Shown here piece after piece: positions 51,702-59,252 of a stretch of DNA of 64,000 bases (position 1 is its first letter; every line of letters starts with the position of its first letter). The position numbers were made by a program, and so were the translations under genes. Source of the stretch: an uncultured Prevotellaceae bacterium (GTDB lineage Bacteria > Bacteroidota > Bacteroidia > Bacteroidales > Bacteroidaceae); assembly GCA_947166305.1 (NCBI GenBank), contig CAMVDV010000003.1, forward strand, positions 1 through 64,000, written 5' to 3'. Below the pieces are notes generated by a model. It did not search any database, had not been told where the DNA came from, and was given only the letters and a program-made list of their open reading frames with translations.

Positions 51702-52670
51702 ATGGCGAGAAAGATTAAATTTCACCCCACCGACAAGCATCAGCCGGAGAGCGGCTTCAGCTTCAGCGACGTACTTGGCGGAGTGCCCGACGAAGTGAGG
51801 AAGGAGATGGAGCGGCAAGGCATCCACAGCTTCAAGGACATGATTGAATTCATGGTCAGCCTCGGCATCGATCCGCTGAAGATGATGGCTTTTGCGGCAA
51901 AGAACAAGACTCTGCCCGAGGACTTCGACCCGCGGGACATCATGCTCGACGACGACTTCGACGAGGATGAGGAGGACGACGACTTCAAAAGCGAAGAAGA
52001 GGAATATGACGAGGAATACATGCTCGGAATGAAGTTGCCCGAGGTGAGGTTCATCGGAAAGCCTAAGCAGGAGTTTCTCGTCCGCGTCAAGCTCAACGAC
52101 GCTCCGGTGAAGATATGGCGCGAACTGGTGGTCCCCTCCAACATCACGCTCGAGATGCTGGCCTACGTCCTCATCAAGGCGATGGGATGGCGCCACGAAC
52201 ATCTCTATCAGTTCGTCGGGAAGCAAGGCGTCTTCTACCTCAACTCGCGCCAGATGAAGGAAGAGAACGAGGGCATCTTCGGCTTTCTCAGCCGCAAGCA
52301 GAACAAGGACAGCGAGAAACACTCGCTGGAGATGTTGCTGCAGCCCAATGGCAAGAGGCTGAAGTTTGAGTACGACTTCGGCGACTCGTGGATGCACGAC
52401 CTCTGGGTGAAGCAGGCACGCGACTATGCCGAAGGCGAGGAACCCGCCATCCGTCTGCTCAAAGGGCATGGGAACTGTCCGCCAGAAGACTGTGGCGGCG
52501 TGTGGGGATATGCCGAACTCCTTGAGCTGAGAACGAAAAAACGCAAAACGGCCGACGACAAAGAACGGCTGGAATGGTACGACATCACAGACGACTTCAA
52601 CCCCGACGACTGCGACCTCGAATGGTTGCAAGGAGACGTAGATGACCTCTGGGAAAGAATCAAAGAGTGA
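51702..52670 (+). CDS. Plasmid pRiA4b ORF-3-like family protein
   Basis: A 322-residue cytoplasmic protein. The pRiA4b ORF-3 domain occupies the C-terminal two thirds: FLVRVKLNDAPVKIWRELVVPSNITLEMLAYVLIKAMGW (about 136-174), then YDFGDSWMHDLWV (about 224-236) and GHGNCPPEDCGGVWGYAELLE (about 258-278). The family is widespread, but its biochemical role is unknown. An N-terminal helical part is joined through a very acidic segment (DDDFDEDEEDDDFKSEEEEYDEEY, about 84-107). Start at 51702; the upstream TTG extension reads the leader. Confidence 0.88.
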   Translation: MARKIKFHPTDKHQPESGFSFSDVLGGVPDEVRKEMERQGIHSFKDMIEFMVSLGIDPLKMMAFAAKNKTLPEDFDPRDIMLDDDFDEDEEDDDFKSEEEEYDEEYMLGMKLPEVRFIGKPKQEFLVRVKLNDAPVKIWRELVVPSNITLEMLAYVLIKAMGWRHEHLYQFVGKQGVFYLNSRQMKEENEGIFGFLSRKQNKDSEKHSLEMLLQPNGKRLKFEYDFGDSWMHDLWVKQARDYAEGEEPAIRLLKGHGNCPPEDCGGVWGYAELLELRTKKRKTADDKERLEWYDITDDFNPDDCDLEWLQGDVDDLWERIKE

Positions 52671-52679
52671 AGAACGAAA

Positions 52680-52742
52680 GGCCCCCTCTGACTCCCCCTC
52701 CAGGCAAGGGAAGCCTCCCCATAGAGGGGGAGGTTTGGAGAG
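52680..52742. repeat. GC-rich palindromic repeat before purE
   Basis: CCCCCTCTGACTCCCCCTCC and its partner GGGGGAGGTTTGGAGAGGGT flank a GGGAAGCCTCCCC centre. It lies in the purE leader. Confidence 0.8.
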
Positions 52743-52765
52743 GGTCTGTTAAATTGTAAATTACT

Positions 52766-53272
52766 ATGAAACCAATCGTTAGCATCATCATGGGCAGCAC
52801 AAGCGACTTGCCCGTGATGGAGAAAGCAGCAAAATTTCTCGATGAAATGGGCATTTTTTTTGAAATGAATGCTTTTTCAGCCCATCGCACGCCGCAGGAG
52901 GTGGAGGCCTTCGCACGTTCGGCCGAGGAGCGCGGACTGAAGGTCATCATCGCGGGTGCAGGCATGGCAGCCGCCCTGCCGGGTGTGGTGGCCGCAAGCA
53001 CCACGTTGCCCGTCATCGGCGTACCTATCAAAGGGATGCTCGACGGTCTTGACGCCATGCTCTCCATCGTGCAGATGCCGCCGGGCATACCCGTGGCAAC
53101 GGTCGGCGTGAACGGCGCACAGAATGCGGCAATTCTTGCTGCGGAGATGCTCGCGCTCAGTGACCCTGACCTTGCAAAGCGGCTCCGCGACTACAAGGAA
53201 GGCCTCAAGCAGAAGATCGTGAAGGCCAACGAGGAGCTCCGCGAGGTGAAGTACAGCTGCAAGACAAACTAA
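52766..53272 (+). CDS. purE: N5-carboxyaminoimidazole ribonucleotide mutase
   Basis: Sixth step region of de novo purine synthesis, isomerising N5-CAIR to CAIR for PurC (present at 23133). 168 residues with IIMGSTSDLPVM (8-19), FSAHRTP (about 38-44, catalytic His) and the C-terminal core GVNGAQNAAILAAEMLALSDP. In the loop usually read as GGAAHLPG, this protein has GMAAALPG, replacing a second conserved His by Ala. I believe that is common in this phylum, but I cannot confirm it here. The next canonical neighbour, ispG, is displaced by about 6 kb. Confidence 0.95.
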   Translation: MKPIVSIIMGSTSDLPVMEKAAKFLDEMGIFFEMNAFSAHRTPQEVEAFARSAEERGLKVIIAGAGMAAALPGVVAASTTLPVIGVPIKGMLDGLDAMLSIVQMPPGIPVATVGVNGAQNAAILAAEMLALSDPDLAKRLRDYKEGLKQKIVKANEELREVKYSCKTN

Positions 53273-53278
53273 AGGAGC

Positions 53279-53388
53279 GCAAACTAAACACGCTAAGTTG
53301 GCAAACTAAACACGTTTAGTTGGCAGATTTAACACGTTTAGTTGGCAGATTTAACACGTTTAGTTTGCCATCTTAACGTGTGCTCTTT
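53279..53388. repeat. 22-bp-pitch tandem array M
   Basis: Five units (53279, 53301, 53323, 53345, 53367). The core CTAAACACGTTTAG has perfect 6-bp arms around AC, with TTGGCA linkers. It opens the block between purE and the sigma-barrel gene. Confidence 0.92.
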
Positions 53389-53451
53389 GGCATCGCCCGC
53401 CTTCGCAGCTGTTTCTGCAAAACAAAAAAGAGAGAAAAGGAACAGCGCCCG

Positions 53452-53484
53452 TGCAGTCTTTTGGCTGCCTAACATATCTATATA
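53452..53484 (+). promoter_or_regulatory. Shared bipartite motif upstream of the sigma-barrel gene
   Basis: TGCAGTCTTTTG, 12 bp, ATCTATATA. The identical pair with identical spacing occurs at 56103-56135. It is 37 bp before the ATG and could be a promoter read by a particular sigma factor. It does not fit the TAnnTTTG consensus. Confidence 0.45.
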
Positions 53485-53521
53485 GACATGGGGCCACGGT
53501 CATATCCTGCCCGTTGTTAAT

Positions 53522-55189
53522 ATGGATTTACTCGACACCGTCAGCAAAGCAAAGCAAAAAGACGCCGGGGCTTTCGCCTCACTCTATGCGGCATACTATC
53601 CCCAGATGCTCGGCGTGTGCATGAACATCATCCGCGAGGACAAGCAGACTGCCTCCGACCTTGTGCACGACGCCTTCATCCTGGCCTTTCTATCGCTCGA
53701 CAGCCTCAAGGACAACAGCCGGTTTGGAGAGTGGCTGACGACCATCGTGAGGAATGTGTCGCTGAAGTACGTCGGCCGAAGGGAGCAGGGCCGACGGCTT
53801 TCGGTGGGCTCGCTGAGGGAGGACGATGCCGTGTTTGCCGCCTCTGCGCCGTCGCCCGAGGAGGAGCTTTACTACAAGGAACTGCTTCAGCTCATCGACC
53901 GTCTGCCGGAAGGTTACGGCAAGGTTCTGCGTCTCTCGGCCGTCGAAGGCTTTTCGCACAAGGAGATAGCCGAGATGCTCGGCATTGCGCCACACAGCTC
54001 GTCGTCGCAGTTGTCGCGTGCCAAGCGTCTGCTCAGGCAGTTGATGAGCCGCCGGACTGTCGGCGTGACGGCCCTCCTGCTGCTTCCCCTCGTGTCGTAT
54101 CTCGTTTTCAAGAAGAAAGGAAGCCCCCTCCCCGCTCCCCCTTTGGGGGAGTGCTCCATTGAAGAGCAAGGGGAAAGTCCCCTTTCCCAAAGAGGAGAGG
54201 CTTCCGCGGCGAGCTCTTCCCCATCGAAGAAGGTCGAGAGGGGGCCGGAAACGAATGGCGTCGATTCTGTCCCCGAAACCAGTGAAGACGTCTTTATCAC
54301 CCGAGTCGAGGACGATTCTGTCGGCATCCAGGTGGAAGATTCTGCCAAGGAGAGAGACGTCCCGACGCCCGAGCCGACGCCCCACGAAGTCGTCCGCCAG
54401 GAGGAGAAACGGCAGTGGCAACTGGCCGTGAGCGGTAGCTTCGGACAGGCTCAGACGCAGAGCGGAGGCCTTCTTCTCGCCACAAACACGCCGCCATCAC
54501 CTTCCATCGGCTCGGGTGAGCCGGAGCCCGACGCACCTACATACGTCATACCGGAGTACATAAACACGTGGGAGGACTATGCCCGATACCTCCGCTTCCT
54601 CTCCTCGAGCACTGCCAACATCCCTGCCGACACCATCGCCCTCATCAGCATTGCCGACTACAACACCGGCGAAATAGTTCAACGCGAGCATCACGACGTG
54701 CCCATCACCTTCAGTTTCTCGCTTTCAAAACAGATAGCAAAGCGCTGGAGCCTTGAGACGGGTCTGCAATACTCGCTGCTCAAGTCCCGTTTCCAGATGG
54801 GCGAGAACGGCTACAGCGTCAGCACCCGACAGCAGGCACACTACCTCGGCGTGCCTTTCCGCGTGGCCTACAATCTGCTTGCCTACCGAAACCTCTCTGC
54901 TTACAGCTCGCTCGGCATCACGTTGCACATACCCCTTGCAGGCAGTCGACAGACGCAGTACATGGTGGGATGGCAGAGCTTCAGTGCAGACAGGCAGTAC
55001 TTCACGCCCGCTTTGCAATGGCAGACAGGCGTGAGCTTCGGCCTGCAGTACAGGATTGCACCGCACACCAGTCTCTTTGCCGAGCCCTCCTTCAACTGGT
55101 TCATCCCCAACGGAAGCGCGACGCACACGTCCTGGACAGAGCATCCCTTCATGTTCACCTGCCCATTCGGAGTGAGAGTCAACTGGTAG
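53522..55189 (+). CDS. ECF sigma factor fused to a transmembrane helix and outer-membrane beta-barrel
   Basis: A 555-residue single frame. Residues about 15-90 are sigma region 2 (SDLVHDAFILAFLSLDSLKDNSRFGEWLTTIVRNVSLKYVGR) and about 117-176 are sigma region 4 (LIDRLPEGYGKVLRLSAVEGFSHKEIAEMLGIAPHSSSSQLSRAKRLLRQL). One hydrophobic helix follows (180-196), then KKK and a Pro/Ser/Glu-rich linker (197-298). Residues 299-555 form amphipathic beta strands with outer-membrane barrel character, ending in VRVNW. Bacteroides dual-membrane-spanning anti-sigma proteins have the same helix-linker-barrel layout, but behind an anti-sigma domain. Here the sigma itself is tethered. The linker start (about 200-233) is repeat-encoded. 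Release by proteolysis is inference. Confidence 0.88.
   Translation: MDLLDTVSKAKQKDAGAFASLYAAYYPQMLGVCMNIIREDKQTASDLVHDAFILAFLSLDSLKDNSRFGEWLTTIVRNVSLKYVGRREQGRRLSVGSLREDDAVFAASAPSPEEELYYKELLQLIDRLPEGYGKVLRLSAVEGFSHKEIAEMLGIAPHSSSSQLSRAKRLLRQLMSRRTVGVTALLLLPLVSYLVFKKKGSPLPAPPLGECSIEEQGESPLSQRGEASAASSSPSKKVERGPETNGVDSVPETSEDVFITRVEDDSVGIQVEDSAKERDVPTPEPTPHEVVRQEEKRQWQLAVSGSFGQAQTQSGGLLLATNTPPSPSIGSGEPEPDAPTYVIPEYINTWEDYARYLRFLSSSTANIPADTIALISIADYNTGEIVQREHHDVPITFSFSLSKQIAKRWSLETGLQYSLLKSRFQMGENGYSVSTRQQAHYLGVPFRVAYNLLAYRNLSAYSSLGITLHIPLAGSRQTQYMVGWQSFSADRQYFTPALQWQTGVSFGLQYRIAPHTSLFAEPSFNWFIPNGSATHTSWTEHPFMFTCPFGVRVNW
54121..54211. repeat. GC-rich palindromic repeat inside the sigma-barrel gene
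   Basis: GCCCCCTCCCCGCTCCCCCT...GGGGGAGTGCT at 54123-54155 matches the aroE element arm over about 33 bp. A second, looser hairpin (GGGGAAAGTCCCCTTTCCC) follows. It encodes linker residues about 200-233, just outside the inner membrane. Confidence 0.88.
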
Positions 55190-55970
55190 CGGACGGCCGT
55201 TTCTGCAGTAGATACCAGCAGCTTGAGCTGAGGAAGTTCCTCAGGCAAGGCATGGCGGAGAGGCATCGGGGCAGTCGGCATGGCGGGAGCTTGAACTTCA
55301 CTTTGTAGTGCGGATTGATGAAGAAGAGCGACCTGTCTGCAATCGTCAGGCCCGACCTCCCGACAAGCCGCTCGAAGGACTCGATCGTCGTGCGCGTTTC
55401 TCTGATTGAAAGCAGTTCCTGGAGGCAATCGTCGCTCTCGCCTGCCCAGTGGATGATGCCTTTGTAAAGCGGCATGGGCAGGAGGTGGACGAATGGCAGA
55501 CGGGCGAGAAACCTGTTCCTGCAGATTTGTTGATGTCCTCCGAAAGGCATTTGCCAAGCAGGAAACGACACGAAGGCGACGCCGTCTTCGGCCAACAGAC
55601 TGCTCACGAGCGAGAGCAGACGCGCTTTGTCGGCCACGTGTTCCACGACGTCGTGGCAGATGATAATGGAGAACTTCTCCCCAGGCTGAAGTCGGAAGAT
55701 GTCCTGACAGACGAAGCGTCCCTCCGCCTGTGCTTTTTCAAAGAACTCCCGAGCCTGTCTGATTCGCACGCAAGCGATGTCGATGCCTGTCACTTCAAGC
55801 CCTGCCTTGGCGAAGGGAAGCAGATTGCCGCCCTCGCCACACCCTATCTCCAGCACCTTCTGTCCTGTCTTGATTTCGTGCCAACGGCTGACGTAAGGCA
55901 TGAAGTAGCGTCGGCTCGTCTCTGCCAACTCGCTGAAGTAGCGGCTCCGATTGGTGTGTCTGTCCTGCAT
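55179..55970 (-). CDS. Class I SAM-dependent methyltransferase
   Basis: 263 residues with the Rossmann methyltransferase motifs VLEIGCGEGGNLLPFAKAG (about 39-57), GIDIACVRIRQA, and IIICHDVVEHV (about 97-107). The C-terminal half is hydrophobic and basic and suggests a membrane-proximal or lipid/polysaccharide-linked substrate, as in methyltransferases of surface glycan clusters. The substrate is unknown. It converges on the sigma-barrel gene, and the two coding regions overlap by 11 bp at their 3' ends. Confidence 0.85.
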   Translation of the reverse strand: MQDRHTNRSRYFSELAETSRRYFMPYVSRWHEIKTGQKVLEIGCGEGGNLLPFAKAGLEVTGIDIACVRIRQAREFFEKAQAEGRFVCQDIFRLQPGEKFSIIICHDVVEHVADKARLLSLVSSLLAEDGVAFVSFPAWQMPFGGHQQICRNRFLARLPFVHLLPMPLYKGIIHWAGESDDCLQELLSIRETRTTIESFERLVGRSGLTIADRSLFFINPHYKVKFKLPPCRLPRCLSAMPCLRNFLSSSCWYLLQKRPSATS

Positions 55971-55979
55971 ATCTCTATG

Positions 55980-56036
55980 TTTAAAAGTTAAAAAGTTAAA
56001 GGGTTAAAAAGTTAAAGGGTTAAATGGTTGGTTCCG
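55980..56036. repeat. AT-rich tandem GTTAAA repeats
   Basis: Five to six copies of AGTTAAAnn/GGTTAAA upstream of the methyltransferase start. The remaining 56040-56180 holds short hairpins (CTGCACGGATGCAG) and the bipartite motif at 56103. Confidence 0.7.
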
Positions 56037-56102
56037 TTTGTCATTAGCATTGATGTCGGGAGCCGACAGATGACTGCACGGATGCAGTTTTCCCAAAGGC
56101 GA

Positions 56103-56135
56103 TGCAGTCTTTTGCCTCATCGTCTCATCTATATA
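56103..56135 (+). promoter_or_regulatory. Shared bipartite motif upstream of the CotH surface gene
   Basis: TGCAGTCTTTTG, 12 bp, ATCTATATA, as at 53452-53484. It lies 168 bp before the CotH-protein ATG, with array N in between. Confidence 0.45.
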
Positions 56136-56186
56136 TAATAATGCCGACAGACAGCAACATTTACATTTTGACAAATTACAATTTTA

Positions 56187-56296
56187 CAACTCAACACGTT
56201 TAGTTTGCCAACTCAACACGTTAAGTTTGCCAACTCAACACGTTAAGTTTACCAACTCAACACGTTTAGTTTTACAATTAAACACGATTAGTTTTA
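56187..56296. repeat. 22-bp-pitch tandem array N
   Basis: Five units (56187, 56209, 56231, 56253, 56275) with core CTCAACACGTTTAGTTT, close to array M. It ends 6 bp before the CotH-protein ATG, so it forms the whole immediate leader. Confidence 0.92.
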
Positions 56297-56302
56297 CGAA
56301 AG

Positions 56303-59125
56303 ATGAAGAGACTCCTTTGTTTGATAGCGCTTGCCGGCGGCAGTGCGGCAGCAATGAGCGGGACTGGGCACTCGCTCAAGTTCACGGAAGTATGCGTGGC
56401 GAACATCGACCAGACGATTGACTTCTCCTGCAACTACGGCAGCTGGGTGGAGGTTTGCAACGATGGCGAGGCCGACGTGACGCTGGACGGATGGTACATC
56501 AGTGACGACGCGACGAACCTGACGAAGCATCGACTCAGCGGCTACGGCGTGTTGAAGCCGGGCGAATATCGTGTCATCTTCTTCGACCACAATGCAGCCG
56601 ACGGGGTGTTTGGACCAGACGCATCGAGGCAGGTGAGGTTTAAGCTCAGCCGGAAAGGCGGGTCGCTCTTCCTCTCGGAGGACGGCACGACGGCTGACCT
56701 CTCGCTTTCCTATCCGCCTTCCATCCCGCGATGCAGCTACGCGAGAGTGCATCTTCAGACCGACGAATGGCAACACCAAGGCTTGCCGACGCCGGGGGAA
56801 GCCAACGCCAGTCTGTTCGCGTCGGAGCAGTTGCCGCCTCCCGAGGTCAGCTGCGACACCCGGCTCTTCACCGAAGCCTTCGACGTCCGGGCCGACATCC
56901 CCGCAGGAACGACGCTTCGCTACACCACAGACGGCAGCACGCCGACGCTCACAAACGGACAGACGAGCACCGACGGCCGCTTCCACATCAGCACGACAAC
57001 CGTGCTCCGACTGCGTCTGTTCGCTCCCGAAAGGCTTCCCAGCGGCATCGTCACGCGCACGTATATATATAAGGATAAGGACTACTACCTCCCCATCGTC
57101 GCCATTACAACCGACCCGCGAAACCTCTACGACAGTCAGATAGGCTGTTACGTGGACGGACTGAACGGCATCCAAGGGCGCGGTTCAGCAGGGAAATCGA
57201 ACCTCAACATGGATTGGGAGCGGCCGGTTAATCTCGAGCTTTTGACCCCCGAAGGCAGAATGGCGGTCAATCAAGAGGCGAGCTTCGAGGTGGCTGGAGG
57301 TTGGAGCCGGCACTTCAAGCCAGCATCTTTCAAGCTGCAGGCGCGGAAGCTCTACGACGGCAAAGGCGACTTCGGGCACAACTTGTTCCGGGGAAAGCCC
57401 CACAACGAGTACAAACAACTGCTCATCAGAAACGGCGGCAACAACAACCGGACGTATGGCGGGCCCAGAATAATGGATGCCATCACGCAAGAAGTGCTGA
57501 CAACGAGCGGCTTCTATGTCGATGCGCAGGAGTTCCAACCGGCTCACGTCTTCATCAACGGCAGTTACCTTGCCATGATGAACATCAGAGAACCGACGGG
57601 ACGATTCCACGGCGCAGCCAACTACGGCTATGACGACGACGAGATGGACGCCTTCGAGTACAGCAGCGGAGGCTATCATCAGAAGGGTGGAACGCGTCAG
57701 GCCTTCGACGAGATGGTTCAAGCATCGTATCTTGCCGACACCGACAAAGGCTTCTCTCACCTTCGGGAGCTGCTCGATCTCGACGAGTTTGTCCGCTACA
57801 TGGCTTCCGTCTGCTACACTGGCACGGGCGACTGGCTCCTCAATGACAACAACGTGAAGGGTTACCGCTCTTTAGAAGGCGATGGAAAGTTCCACTTCGT
57901 CTTCTTTGATCAAGACCTGACGTGGGAGCACACGGGCAACGTGGAGGAACTGGACGCCAATGAAATCGTGTATCTTTACCGCAACCTGAAGGAGAACCCG
58001 GCTTTCCGGAAGCAATTCGTCACGGCCTACTGCCTCCTGCATGGCAGCATCTACACCCCCGAACGCTGTCAGCACATCGCCGACAGCGTCTGCCTCCTGG
58101 TGAAGGATGCACTGGCGATGGACCGTCGCTCCGCAGCCACCACCTATCGTGTTCTGCAAGAAACGATGTGGGAAACACGTCATCGGCAGGCACGCATCAG
58201 GTCGCTCATGAACGCTTATGCGCTCACCGACAGCCTCAACACCCGTCTCAGCGCCAACTGTCCCTTCGCACGACTGCAGATTGAAGGCATGGATGTGCCC
58301 TTCGCCAGGTTTAGCGGCGTGCTGTTCGGGCCGGTAAATGTTTCGGCGGATGCTGCCGAGGGCTATCGGTTCATCGGTTGGAAAGACCAGCACGGCCGCT
58401 GGCTCAGTCATGAGAAACAGCTGAAGATAACGCGCGACGGCTGTTACACAGCCATCTTCGACGAGCGGCGCGACAGGACGCTACCGCCCATCTGCATCAA
58501 CGAGGTCAGTGCTGCCAACGATATCCACGTGAGCGACTATGGCAAACGAGCCGACTGGCTGGAGCTCTTCAACCGCAGCACGGAGCCGGTGGACGTGGCT
58601 GGATGGTACTTCAGCGACGAGAAAGAGGTGCCGATGAAGTATCAGATTGATGCTCCCGACGTGGTGAATACGGTCCTGCGACCCGGCGAGAGGATGGTCA
58701 TCTGGTGCGACGGCAGGTCTTCTCTCGAGGAGCCTCACCTGCCTTTCAAGCTGAAGAATGCCGACGGAATCCGTCTCTTCCTCACATCGCACGACGGCAA
58801 GTGGCAAGACTCCCTGCGTTACGACATGCACTCTACGAAGGCATCCGTGGGCAGATATCCCGACGGAGGGAGCAACTTCTGGACATTCTATCGCCCCTCC
58901 ATCGGCTCGCAAAACGTCCCCACAAGCTATGACAAGGCTTCCGACTCCATTCCAAACGGCATCTCATCGCCTGCTTCTGCCGAGGACGACGGCTCCGGAA
59001 CACGCTATTACAGCATCGAGGGAATCCGTTTGACAAGACCAAGACAAGGCATCAACATCGTCGTGACGGACGGCAAGGCAGGCAGAACTTTTCTTCTTTC
59101 TAAACCAAAATGTTTGGAAAGGTGA
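56303..59125 (+). CDS. Surface protein with lamin-tail and CotH kinase domains
   Basis: A 940-residue exported protein: signal peptide (1-17); lamin-tail domain (about 24-165, SWVEVCNDGEADVTLDGWYISDD); chitobiase C-terminal-like beta domain (about 175-255, TTLRYTTDGSTPTL); CotH kinase-like domain (about 262-620) with FFDQDLTWEH near 530; a bacterial repeat module (YRFIGWKDQHGRWL, about 690); a second lamin-tail domain (about 745-870); and a C-terminal YYSIEGIRLTRPRQGINIVV segment resembling a type IX secretion sorting domain. CotH proteins can phosphorylate protein or surface substrates. The gene lies in the block between purE and ispG. Confidence 0.88.
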   Translation: MKRLLCLIALAGGSAAAMSGTGHSLKFTEVCVANIDQTIDFSCNYGSWVEVCNDGEADVTLDGWYISDDATNLTKHRLSGYGVLKPGEYRVIFFDHNAADGVFGPDASRQVRFKLSRKGGSLFLSEDGTTADLSLSYPPSIPRCSYARVHLQTDEWQHQGLPTPGEANASLFASEQLPPPEVSCDTRLFTEAFDVRADIPAGTTLRYTTDGSTPTLTNGQTSTDGRFHISTTTVLRLRLFAPERLPSGIVTRTYIYKDKDYYLPIVAITTDPRNLYDSQIGCYVDGLNGIQGRGSAGKSNLNMDWERPVNLELLTPEGRMAVNQEASFEVAGGWSRHFKPASFKLQARKLYDGKGDFGHNLFRGKPHNEYKQLLIRNGGNNNRTYGGPRIMDAITQEVLTTSGFYVDAQEFQPAHVFINGSYLAMMNIREPTGRFHGAANYGYDDDEMDAFEYSSGGYHQKGGTRQAFDEMVQASYLADTDKGFSHLRELLDLDEFVRYMASVCYTGTGDWLLNDNNVKGYRSLEGDGKFHFVFFDQDLTWEHTGNVEELDANEIVYLYRNLKENPAFRKQFVTAYCLLHGSIYTPERCQHIADSVCLLVKDALAMDRRSAATTYRVLQETMWETRHRQARIRSLMNAYALTDSLNTRLSANCPFARLQIEGMDVPFARFSGVLFGPVNVSADAAEGYRFIGWKDQHGRWLSHEKQLKITRDGCYTAIFDERRDRTLPPICINEVSAANDIHVSDYGKRADWLELFNRSTEPVDVAGWYFSDEKEVPMKYQIDAPDVVNTVLRPGERMVIWCDGRSSLEEPHLPFKLKNADGIRLFLTSHDGKWQDSLRYDMHSTKASVGRYPDGGSNFWTFYRPSIGSQNVPTSYDKASDSIPNGISSPASAEDDGSGTRYYSIEGIRLTRPRQGINIVVTDGKAGRTFLLSKPKCLER

Positions 59126-59136
59126 AGAAAAATGCC

Positions 59137-59144
59137 TAACTTTG
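59137..59144 (+). promoter_or_regulatory. -7 promoter element for ispG
   Basis: TAACTTTG matches TAnnTTTG, 108 bp before the ATG. The leader contains a GC-rich palindromic repeat. Confidence 0.75.
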
Positions 59145-59161
59145 TGGCGTGAAAGGAAAGA

Positions 59162-59232
59162 AGACCCTCCCCAGCCCTCCCTTAAGGGAGGGAGAAAGTC
59201 TCCCCTTTAAGGGGAGATTTAGAGGGGTCTTC
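59162..59232. repeat. GC-rich palindromic repeat in the ispG leader
   Basis: Two hairpins (CCCTCCCTTAAGGGAGGG and CTCCCCTTTAAGGGGAG) enclosed by AGACCCTCC and GAGGGGTCT. It will be transcribed as a strong structure upstream of the start codon. Confidence 0.85.
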
Positions 59233-59252
59233 AAATCGTAAATGCTTTTATT

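Noticed and set aside
53279-56296. CRISPR-like appearance of the arrays
   Set aside because: Units are directly abutting with a 22-bp pitch, with no alternation of constant repeat and unique spacer, and no cas genes are nearby.
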